Assembly (NCBI GenBank): GCA_945874095.1
Contig: CAMCFM010000305.1
Span: 1 to 5,956, forward strand
DNA: 5,956 bases
Direction of reading: 5' to 3'
Origin: Candidatus Kuenenia stuttgartensis
Lineage (GTDB): Bacteria > Planctomycetota > Planctomycetia > Isosphaerales > Isosphaeraceae
A program made the translations under genes and the position numbers. Below the pieces are notes generated by a model that saw only the letters and a program-made list of their open reading frames with translations, ran no database searches and was not told the origin of the DNA. Positions 1-5,956 of this stretch are shown here, one piece after another (positions within the stretch are counted from its first letter, which is position 1; each line of letters opens with the position of its first letter).

Positions 1-66
1 TGATCCACCTGAATGCTTACCGTCCCGATTGTTTTCGGCCCATCGGCTGAATTTTACGAGTGGCTC

Positions 67-1824
67 ATGCTCAAACGTACGCACAACTGTGGTGAATTGA
101 CTGCCGAAAATGTCGGCCAGACCGTGATTCTGAATGGCTGGGTGGACGCCTACCGCGACTTCGGCGGACTGGTTTTTATCGACCTCAGAGACCGCTACGG
201 CATCACGCAAGTCGTGTTTGAGCCTGATCAGGGCGAGGCTCTGATCGCCGCCGCCCGCGACCTCCGAAGTGAATTCTGTATCGGTGTTCAAGGCACTGTT
301 GCCAAACGCCTGACCGGTAAAGAAAACCCCAAGCTGGCCACCGGACAGGTGGAAATGAGGGTTTCCGAACTTCAGGTGTACAACGAAAGTGCCACACCTC
401 CGTTCGACATTCAAGCCGGCGACGCCAACGAAGAGCTTCGCCTGAAGTACCGGTTCCTCGACCTGCGTCGGCCTGAGCTTCAAAAAGTGTTCATCATGCG
501 TCACAAGATGAACCAGATCATGCGCAAGAGTTTGTCAGACCAAGGTTTTCTCGAGTTTGAGACGCCCATTCTGGGCCGGTCGACGCCGGAAGGTGCCCGC
601 GATTTTCTGGTCCCAAGCCGTCTCCATAAGGGCCATTTCTACGCCCTCCCACAGTCTCCGCAACTGTACAAGCAGATTTTAATGATGTCGGGCATGGACC
701 GATATTTCCAGATCGCCCGCTGCTTCCGCGACGAAGACCTTCGGGCCAATCGTCAGCCGGAATTCACGCAGCTGGACGTGGAAATGTCGTTCGTTCAAGA
801 CGAAGACATCATGACCTCCATGGAGCCACTCGTCGCCAATCTGGCCCAGGAATTCACCGGTTCAGCCCCACAGCTCCCACTCCTTCGCATTGATTACCAG
901 GAGTGCATGGAAAAGTATGGGGTCGATCGCCCTGACCTGCGTTTTGATGTGGAAATCAAGGATCTGGCAGACCTTGCGCCTCGGACCAGCTTTCAGGTGA
1001 TCCAGATCGCTGTCCAGAACGGCGACCGCGTTCGTGGCCTGTGTGCCCCGGGCGGTGCGAAATATACCCGTAAAGAAATTGACGGCCTGACCGCCTATGT
1101 CGCCGAATTCGGAGCCAAGGGCCTGATCTGGCTCAAGGTGGAAGATACTGGCCTGACTGGGCCGACTGCAAAATTCCTTCCGGAAGACGTCCAAAAGGAG
1201 CTGATCGAACGCTTCAGCGCCAAAACAGGCGATATGATCTTTGCCGTCGCCGGGCCACAAGGTGTGACCCACCAAGCACTTTCAAACCTCCGGATTCGTC
1301 TCGGAGCCGAACTCAAGCTCTACGACCCATCCACCTACCACTATTCCTGGGTCGTTCGGTTCCCATTGCTGCATTGGGACGCCGAAGAGAAGCGATATGT
1401 GGCGGAACACCACCCGTTCACCATGCCATTGCCTGAGGATCTGCACTACCTTGATACGGACCCAACCAAAGTCCGGGCACAGGCTTATGACCTGGTAGTG
1501 AATGGTGAAGAGTGTGGTGGAGGCACCATCCGCTGCCACGATCCAGTCATTCAGGCCAAGATTTTCAGCCTTCTCGGCCTCTCTCCGGAAGACGCTCAGG
1601 AGAAGTTCGGATTCCTGCTCTCAGCGCTCTCATTCGGAGCACCCCCACACGGCGGGATCGCTCTGGGCATAGACCGCATGGTCATGCTCTTCTCTGGCTT
1701 GACGAATATCCGCGACTGTATCGCATTCCCTAAAACTGCAAGAGGTTATGACTTGATGACAGGCGCGCCTGGTCAAGTGGATCTAAAGCAGTTACGCGAA
1801 CTCTATGTTCGTGTTGTGGATTGA
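67..1824 (+). CDS. aspS: Aspartyl-tRNA synthetase, bacterial type (class II)
   Basis: This cytoplasmic enzyme charges tRNA(Asp) with aspartate using ATP. The 585-residue product has the usual bacterial AspRS length and order. An OB-fold anticodon-binding domain covers about residues 1-110. Motif 1 is at about 159-170 (GFLEFETPIL), followed by the flipping-loop segment STPEGARD (172-179). The aspartate-site segment QSPQLYKQ is at 196-203. Motif 2 is at 220-239 (FRDEDLRANRQPEF). The bacterial GAD insertion covers roughly 290-420. GGGTIR is at 484-489, and motif 3 at 530-541 (GIALGIDRMVML) holds the ATP-binding Arg537. The frame opens earlier, at an ATG at 13, but the 18 extra residues do not resemble an AspRS N-terminus, while MLKRTHNCGEL from position 67 aligns with the start of known enzymes. 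A weak GAG lies at 58-60. In the anticodon domain Phe32 and Gly84 occupy positions linked to tRNA discrimination, so charging of tRNA(Asn) as well cannot be excluded. The identity is certain; the start is likely. Confidence 0.97.
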   Translation: MLKRTHNCGELTAENVGQTVILNGWVDAYRDFGGLVFIDLRDRYGITQVVFEPDQGEALIAAARDLRSEFCIGVQGTVAKRLTGKENPKLATGQVEMRVSELQVYNESATPPFDIQAGDANEELRLKYRFLDLRRPELQKVFIMRHKMNQIMRKSLSDQGFLEFETPILGRSTPEGARDFLVPSRLHKGHFYALPQSPQLYKQILMMSGMDRYFQIARCFRDEDLRANRQPEFTQLDVEMSFVQDEDIMTSMEPLVANLAQEFTGSAPQLPLLRIDYQECMEKYGVDRPDLRFDVEIKDLADLAPRTSFQVIQIAVQNGDRVRGLCAPGGAKYTRKEIDGLTAYVAEFGAKGLIWLKVEDTGLTGPTAKFLPEDVQKELIERFSAKTGDMIFAVAGPQGVTHQALSNLRIRLGAELKLYDPSTYHYSWVVRFPLLHWDAEEKRYVAEHHPFTMPLPEDLHYLDTDPTKVRAQAYDLVVNGEECGGGTIRCHDPVIQAKIFSLLGLSPEDAQEKFGFLLSALSFGAPPHGGIALGIDRMVMLFSGLTNIRDCIAFPKTARGYDLMTGAPGQVDLKQLRELYVRVVD

Positions 1825-1833
1825 TCGAATTTG

Positions 1834-1877
1834 AAAAAAATGGAGGGGTGGTAGACTCACCGCCCCTTGTTTTTTTT
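1834..1877 (+). terminator. Intrinsic terminator after aspS
   Basis: A stem of 8 base pairs (GGGGTGGT at 1845-1852 with ACCGCCCC at 1859-1866, one T-G wobble) encloses a 6-base loop and is followed by TTG and a run of eight T (1867-1877). An A7 run at 1834-1840 lies before the stem and could pair with the T run to lengthen it. The hairpin begins 21 bases after the aspS stop codon and ends before the next gene, so aspS is probably the last gene of its transcript. Confidence 0.88.
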
Positions 1878-1905
1878 CAGCTTTTAATGCAGAAAGTGGT
1901 CGAAG

Positions 1906-2532
1906 ATGCAATCGAATTCACGCCGTGTTTTTCTATCCGGAACTGTGGCTGGAATGATTGCCGCAGGCTCGTCGATCAAGGCCGATTTACTTCGTCCTGA
2001 TACGAAGCGAGTTTCCCACAAAATAAAATTCGATAACATCAAGGAATATCAAAAAGAATATAAATTCTTTTTCTTTCCTTTGAATGAGACCGCCGGCCCG
2101 CTTTGGAAAGAGCAGCAGGACGACCTGAACGAGACTGGAGTGGTGCATGTCAGCGGAATTCGGAACAATCGACGACCACCCTCAAATAATCAGGGTTTTT
2201 ATTTAATTGCCGTCCCGCGTAATCAGCTTGATGCGGATGGGTATGTGGATATTGTCAAGACCTTTGAAAATCCACCTGCCGGAGTATTGAAATCCGAGCG
2301 GCTTGTGAGCCAGATTCAAGCTGTTCACAAGTCGGATAAAGACGAATTTCAGACCATTTATCACCTGACCATCAAAGATGGAAAACTACAGGCTGGCCTG
2401 ATGAAGCACGACGAACCGCGTAAACGTGAAGAATTAAAAACCACCTCGATCGGGCAAAGCACCTTTGCCGTGGTCTCGTCAGCAGTTGCATTTGGAATTC
2501 TTGGCCTCAGGTTCCGTAACCGCCAGAATTGA
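1906..2532 (+). CDS. Hypothetical exported protein with Tat-like signal and C-terminal membrane tail
   Basis: I do not recognise this 208-residue protein with certainty. Residues 5-11 (SRRVFLS) fit the twin-arginine signal pattern S-R-R-x-F-L-K except for the last position. A short, modestly hydrophobic stretch (11-25) follows, with a possible cleavage site after IKA at 24-26. The middle (about 35-165) looks like a soluble domain containing EYKFFFFPLN (51-60) and GFYLIAVPR (97-105), which are probable beta strands. A charged segment (PRKREELK, 171-178) leads to a hydrophobic helix (about 184-201) and a basic end (RFRNRQN), which suggests a type I membrane protein anchored at its C-terminus. 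No cysteine or obvious catalytic motif is present. The start at 1906 has only GAAG directly before it and no good ribosome binding site, but the signal motif supports it. The next gene starts four bases after the stop, implying one transcript. Base composition is visibly poorer in GC than in aspS. The coding call is solid; the role is unknown. Confidence 0.8.
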   Translation: MQSNSRRVFLSGTVAGMIAAGSSIKADLLRPDTKRVSHKIKFDNIKEYQKEYKFFFFPLNETAGPLWKEQQDDLNETGVVHVSGIRNNRRPPSNNQGFYLIAVPRNQLDADGYVDIVKTFENPPAGVLKSERLVSQIQAVHKSDKDEFQTIYHLTIKDGKLQAGLMKHDEPRKREELKTTSIGQSTFAVVSSAVAFGILGLRFRNRQN

Positions 2533-2536
2533 TTCA

Positions 2537-2869
2537 TTGATCCAGACATTCACCATTGGCCTGATTCTGGTCATTGCAACGTGGTGCATTGAGTCGATTG
2601 TGATTAGGTTTATGGCGCCTGATCACTTTCATAAGGCTCAGTTATGGGATCTTTTGTGTATTAATGCGCTCACAAATCCATTTGCGAACCTGGCTTATAA
2701 CCATTGGCATTGGAGTTGGCTGGCGATTGAAATTCTTGTGGTGCTGGCGGAAATTTATCCAATTGCTCTGAGTCTGCGGATTTCATCGAGGAAAGCGGCC
2801 TTGCTGAGCGTTATTGCAAACGCTGCTTCAGGCTTGTCGGGACTATTTCTGGAATATTTCGGGATGTAA
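2537..2869 (+). CDS. Small multi-spanning membrane protein of unknown function
   Basis: The product is about 110 residues if translation begins at the TTG at 2537. It has hydrophobic segments at about 5-24, 61-80 and 87-105, and a weaker one around 38-53, so three or four membrane passes. The pattern CINALTNPFAN (41-51), then IEILVVLAEIY (64-74), then IANAASGLSGL (93-103) resembles, from memory, a widespread uncharacterised family of small bacterial membrane proteins with a TNPxxN core, a glutamate-containing helix and a final NAAS-G helix. No function is known to me. The start is uncertain. No ATG exists in frame before the first membrane segment. TTG codons at 2465, 2492, 2501 and 2537 are possible, and none has a convincing ribosome binding site. 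I chose 2537 because it lies four bases after the previous stop and places a short polar leader before the first helix. The 2465 choice would give 134 residues and overlap the upstream gene by 68 bases. Translational coupling to that gene is likely. Confidence 0.7.
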   Translation: MIQTFTIGLILVIATWCIESIVIRFMAPDHFHKAQLWDLLCINALTNPFANLAYNHWHWSWLAIEILVVLAEIYPIALSLRISSRKAALLSVIANAASGLSGLFLEYFGM

Positions 2870-2896
2870 AAAAAGCGACCCTTAGGCCGCTTTTTT
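2869..2896. terminator. Bidirectional intrinsic terminator between convergent genes
   Basis: Six A, then GCGACC (2875-2880), a CTTA loop (2881-2884), GGCCGC (2885-2890) and six T form a stem with one A-C mismatch. Because an A run precedes and a T run follows, the hairpin has a U tail on either strand. It overlaps the stop codon of the membrane-protein gene on the left and lies 24 bases beyond the stop codon of the minus-strand amidohydrolase on the right, so it can end both transcripts. Confidence 0.87.
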
Positions 2897-2920
2897 ATTG
2901 GGATTTGATCAGCCCCGATT

Positions 2921-5900
2921 TCATTTCGCTGGATTCACACCCAGTGGAACAATCCCTGCTTTGACCTGTTTGAGACGCTCGCGATATTTCGCAGCCAGTT
3001 GCGTGTGACGGCTTTCAGGCTTCATCACACGTCCGTCGATCACCAGCAATTCCACCGGCGTGGTGGCTTGCAGAATCGAGCCTCGGCTGATCACCAGATT
3101 GGCTTTTTTACCGGCTGTAATGGATCCCAATTGATCCGATACACCCAGAATTTCGGCCGGTGCCAGAGTCACGCTTCGTAATGCAACTTCTTCCGGCAGA
3201 CCAAATGCGGCCGCTGTACCGGCTTCGAATGGCAGGTTTCTCGCAGCCGTGGCTTCATCAGGGCCACCACCGCCCGACTGAATGGCGAATTTCACGCCAG
3301 CCTGATGCAATTTTGCGGCGTTCGTATATGTGGCATCATAAGGGTCAAACGACTCTGTCGGTAATTGCAGGACCCCGCCAATCAATACAGGCACATTGGC
3401 TTCCTTCAATTCGGCAGCCACTTTCCAGGCTTCATGTCCGCCTGAAATAATCGCTTTCAGCTTGAGGGCTTTGGCCAATTGCAATGCATCAAGAATTTCG
3501 GCACGGTGATTGGCATGAAAAATGACCGGCTTCTCGCCCTTGGAATAGGGGATGAGCGACTCCATTCGTGGATCAATCCGGAAATTACCAGCCTCGGATT
3601 GGCTCGCCGATTTGGCATCGAGATATCTCAGTGCCATTTTAAATTGTTCTGCAATCTCTTCCAAACGCTTGCGGCGCCTCTCCCGCGCCTGATTCCGCTC
3701 GGCGTCGCCACCTCCACCGCCCGGAGTGGGTTCGTCCGCCATGGCTTCGTGGGAATGATCCTGGCCGGCAGCCATATCCTCGCAAGCACACGCGTGGGTG
3801 AATTGACGGAGGCCGTAAATTGAAGGGTCGCGTGGCGGAATATAGCCGGGAATCTGCACGTTCAAGGCCAGCCGATCCTTCACCACCATTTGACTGGGAA
3901 TCCAGCCGTCGAGATTTGCCAACGCACTTTGACCGGAAATGACGCCCCCGCCTGGCTGGGCCAGAATGGTCAATACGCCGTTGGCACGCGTAACCGGGAT
4001 CAGTTCGCTATCAGCCCTAAGTGCTGTGGCTGTTGTTAATTCTGGTTGGAATGTGGCGGAATCGTTCACGTCCTGCGTTTCCCGCAAACTGCCTACTTCG
4101 TAAAGCCCCACCCGGCTGCCGGAATCAATCAGGCCTGGCCAGATGTTAAAGCCTTTCAAATCAACCACTTCAGCGCCGTTGGGAATCTTCGTTTCAGGCC
4201 CACCCACAGCCTTAATGGTATTTCCATCCACAATCACAACACCGTTTGCAATGCTGGGGCCGTCCACCGTGTGAACTCGCCCGCCCACAAAAGCTCTGAC
4301 TTTGTGATTATCAGGATCTTCCTTGAAATTGGCTTCAATCTGGGGCAATTTCTTCACCCGCCTGGCCAGTGAGCCGAGAGTTTTCGGCTTCACGGAATCT
4401 GCCAGATTCTTGCCACGCTGAAACTCGATTTCTCCGTTCACAAGCGTAATCCTGCACTGGCTTAAGGTGTCCAGTGGGTGGGCGTCAAAAATCGCCAGAT
4501 CGGCATCTTTGCCGACCTCGATGGTTCCCAGACGATGGTCCAGGCCAAGCTCGCGGGCAGCGTTGATTGTGACCATGGCCAAGGCCTTTTCCTCAGCCAT
4601 TCCACCGTATTTGACAGACTTTGCCGCTTCCAGATTCAAGTGCCTGACCAGCTCCCAGTCGTCACTTTTAATCACGGAGTTGACACCAGCCTCAGCCAGA
4701 ATGGCGGCATTTGCAGGAACTGCGTCGAAGGCTTCAATTTTATAAGCCCACCAGTCTGAAAATGTCGATGCACTGGCTCCATGGGCTGCAATTTCAGCCG
4801 CCACTTTATAGCCTTCCAGAACGTGCTGAAGCGATTGCACCTTAATTTTATGCCGTTCAGCCGTTCGCAATAGCATTAAGATTTCATCAGCCCGATAACA
4901 GTGGCTATGGATTTTAATCTGGCCGTTCACAATATTCGCCATTGCCTCCAGCCTAAGGTCGTGACGTGGCTCAGGGCCCGCCTTGGCTGGATCCTTGGCG
5001 TTGGCCGCCTTCCAGTCGCTCCATGTTTTGGAGTAAGCGGCACCTTCTTGAAATGCTCGCTCAATGGTGGCTTCCACACCCATTCTGGTGTTCGGAAATC
5101 GGCCAACTTTGCGGGTTACATTTTCACCCAGAGCGAATTTCACACCTTGTGGGCGATCTCTATCCTTCAAAATCAAATCGCGGCCCGCCTGGCCGGGCCT
5201 CAATTTAATCACCACATCCTGACCGCCAATGGTATTTGCTGATCCGTGCAGCAGTCGTGCCGTTGTGGTTCCGCCTGCCAGAGCACGATAAATGGTCGGA
5301 TCATCGCCATCCACCACATCATTCACACGCACTTCGGGAACAATGGAAAGTGTGTTTTCATTGACACCGCCGGCGATAGCCATGTGCGAGTGCGTATCGA
5401 TCATCCCTGGCATCACAAAAAGCCCATCGGCTACAATTTCAGCCACACCTTCAGGCTTCTTTAAATCAGGACCAATTTCGACAATCTTGCCAGCTTTCAC
5501 GAGGATCGAAGCCTTCGGCAAGGTTCCCGACTGGCTGAGCGTAATCACGGTTGCATTTCGGATAAAAACGGTTCCAGCCGTTTTCAGCGATACAGCCCGG
5601 TCCGAATCCAGCTCTGTTAAGGTGTCCACAAACGGCTTTTCAGGAGCCTTCGCGGTTTCAACAGGCTTCTCACCAGCCTTGGCCTTTTCCTTAGAGGGTT
5701 CGGCCTTCACAGCGACTTTTTTCTCTTCAGGTTTCTTCGCTGTGGCGGTTTTATTCTGATTTTCCGGCTTGGCTGCAACTTTGGTCTTATCCTCTGGTTT
5801 CGCAGGGGCGGGTTTCTTTTCTTCAGACTTCTTTGCGACATCGCCACCCGGGCCACGTCCACCTGAAGGGCTTGACGGATCTTTCGGGAGCACGGTTGGA

Positions 5901-5956
5901 GCATCGAAATCAAAAATGAATCCGTCGGCAGCGACCAGTCTGACCTTCGATTTCGT
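2921..5956 (-). CDS. Tandem two-domain amidohydrolase, imidazolonepropionase-like (5' end outside window)
   Basis: Residues are numbered from the in-frame GTG at 5893. The frame has no stop between that codon and the window edge (21 more codons), so the true start and any signal peptide probably lie outside. A Lys/Ala/Pro/Glu-rich linker (about 19-89) comes first. Domain 1 (about 105-495) is a metal-dependent amidohydrolase: the small beta domain IRNATVITLS, then MPGMIDTHSH with HxH at 168/170, further ligand candidates His329 and His357, and Asp411 in KSDDW. GSANTIGGQ (217-225) and ALGENVTRKVG (254-264) are typical of a COG1228-type subgroup. Domain 2 (about 532-960) repeats the fold, but the HxH site reads IDSGSR (589-594) and the aspartate site reads QSGGGGPD (872-879), while His793 and His820 remain. 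The fusion therefore joins one apparently active domain to one altered domain. Substrate is unknown: cyclic amides, imidazolones or peptide derivatives are all possible. It converges on the small membrane-protein gene and shares its terminator. Confidence 0.92.
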   Translation of the reverse strand, partial: TKSKVRLVAADGFIFDFDAPTVLPKDPSSPSGGRGPGGDVAKKSEEKKPAPAKPEDKTKVAAKPENQNKTATAKKPEEKKVAVKAEPSKEKAKAGEKPVETAKAPEKPFVDTLTELDSDRAVSLKTAGTVFIRNATVITLSQSGTLPKASILVKAGKIVEIGPDLKKPEGVAEIVADGLFVMPGMIDTHSHMAIAGGVNENTLSIVPEVRVNDVVDGDDPTIYRALAGGTTTARLLHGSANTIGGQDVVIKLRPGQAGRDLILKDRDRPQGVKFALGENVTRKVGRFPNTRMGVEATIERAFQEGAAYSKTWSDWKAANAKDPAKAGPEPRHDLRLEAMANIVNGQIKIHSHCYRADEILMLLRTAERHKIKVQSLQHVLEGYKVAAEIAAHGASASTFSDWWAYKIEAFDAVPANAAILAEAGVNSVIKSDDWELVRHLNLEAAKSVKYGGMAEEKALAMVTINAARELGLDHRLGTIEVGKDADLAIFDAHPLDTLSQCRITLVNGEIEFQRGKNLADSVKPKTLGSLARRVKKLPQIEANFKEDPDNHKVRAFVGGRVHTVDGPSIANGVVIVDGNTIKAVGGPETKIPNGAEVVDLKGFNIWPGLIDSGSRVGLYEVGSLRETQDVNDSATFQPELTTATALRADSELIPVTRANGVLTILAQPGGGVISGQSALANLDGWIPSQMVVKDRLALNVQIPGYIPPRDPSIYGLRQFTHACACEDMAAGQDHSHEAMADEPTPGGGGGDAERNQARERRRKRLEEIAEQFKMALRYLDAKSASQSEAGNFRIDPRMESLIPYSKGEKPVIFHANHRAEILDALQLAKALKLKAIISGGHEAWKVAAELKEANVPVLIGGVLQLPTESFDPYDATYTNAAKLHQAGVKFAIQSGGGGPDEATAARNLPFEAGTAAAFGLPEEVALRSVTLAPAEILGVSDQLGSITAGKKANLVISRGSILQATTPVELLVIDGRVMKPESRHTQLAAKYRERLKQVKAGIVPLGVNPAK
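5627..5839 (-). repeat. Low-complexity Lys/Ala/Pro/Glu-rich linker coding region
   Basis: About 71 residues of the amidohydrolase (19-89 from the GTG at 5893) consist almost only of Lys, Ala, Pro, Glu, Val and Thr. The unit KPE recurs imperfectly (KPEDK, KPENQ, KPEEKK), and AKAPEKP closes the segment. It is preceded by a Pro/Ser/Gly-rich piece (SSPSGGRGPGG). Such stretches are usually unstructured tethers between folded domains or between a membrane or wall anchor and a catalytic domain. It implies that something folded, or an anchor, lies further toward the N-terminus beyond the window edge. Confidence 0.75.

Noticed and set aside
1..12. TGA at position 1 as the stop codon of an upstream gene
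   Set aside because: A single triplet at the window edge is not evidence of a gene end.
13..66. Upstream in-frame ATG extending aspS by 18 residues
   Set aside because: The extra residues do not match any AspRS N-terminus I know, and no ribosome binding site precedes position 13. The ATG at 67 gives the usual length and N-terminal sequence.
862..1275. Minus-strand open frame of 137 codons inside aspS
   Set aside because: It lies wholly opposite a conserved housekeeping gene, and its translation shows no domain-like pattern. It is a shadow of the aspS codon bias.
1867..1905. Possible promoter for the small-gene pair between the aspS terminator and position 1906
   Set aside because: The space is about 28 bases after the T run, and no convincing -35/-10 pair with proper spacing is visible. 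A promoter may overlap the terminator or lie within aspS, but I cannot support it.
3479..3823. Plus-strand open frame of 114 codons opposite the second amidohydrolase domain
   Set aside because: It is fully antisense to the long gene, with no independent motif and no visible start signal.
5292..5759. Plus-strand open frame of 155 codons opposite the amidohydrolase
   Set aside because: The translation, rich in Ser, Thr, Phe and Ala, is the complement of the KPE linker and the first domain. The minus-strand frame has clear catalytic motifs there.
5891..5893. GTG at 5893 as the true start of the amidohydrolase
   Set aside because: The frame stays open upstream to the window edge with protein-like sequence, and a start here would leave a bare linker as the N-terminus.

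Overview
The window looks like a chromosomal stretch from a free-living bacterium, most plausibly a planctomycete or a close relative. The reasons are a large tandem amidohydrolase with a Lys/Ala/Pro/Glu-rich linker, weak or absent Shine-Dalgarno sequences, and a twin-arginine-type signal on a hypothetical protein of unknown family. This placement is an inference from style and family resemblance, not a proof. No mobile element, tRNA, rRNA or CRISPR array was seen.

Layout. Left third, + strand: a complete aspS (aspartyl-tRNA synthetase) with all class II motifs, closed by a strong intrinsic terminator at about 1834-1877. Centre, + strand: a two-gene unit of lower GC. The first gene encodes a 208-residue protein with an N-terminal twin-arginine-like signal and a C-terminal hydrophobic tail ending in basic residues. 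Four bases later comes a small multi-spanning membrane protein. The unit ends at a hairpin (2869-2896) flanked by A and T runs, so it can stop transcription from both sides. Right half, - strand: one very long, convergently read gene for a protein with two amidohydrolase domains in tandem. Its reading frame stays open to the right edge of the window, so its N-terminus is missing.

Functional links. aspS is housekeeping and separated by its own terminator from what follows. The two small central genes are probably co-transcribed and both encode envelope proteins; their job is unknown. The amidohydrolase is independent of them. Its first domain keeps the metal ligands of the imidazolonepropionase-like family. 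Its second domain has lost the HxH motif and the strand-8 aspartate, and carries a His/Cys/Gly-rich and charged insertion. I did not find an obviously new defence or mobile system. The uncharacterised small-gene pair and the half-degenerate double amidohydrolase are the parts most worth a second look.
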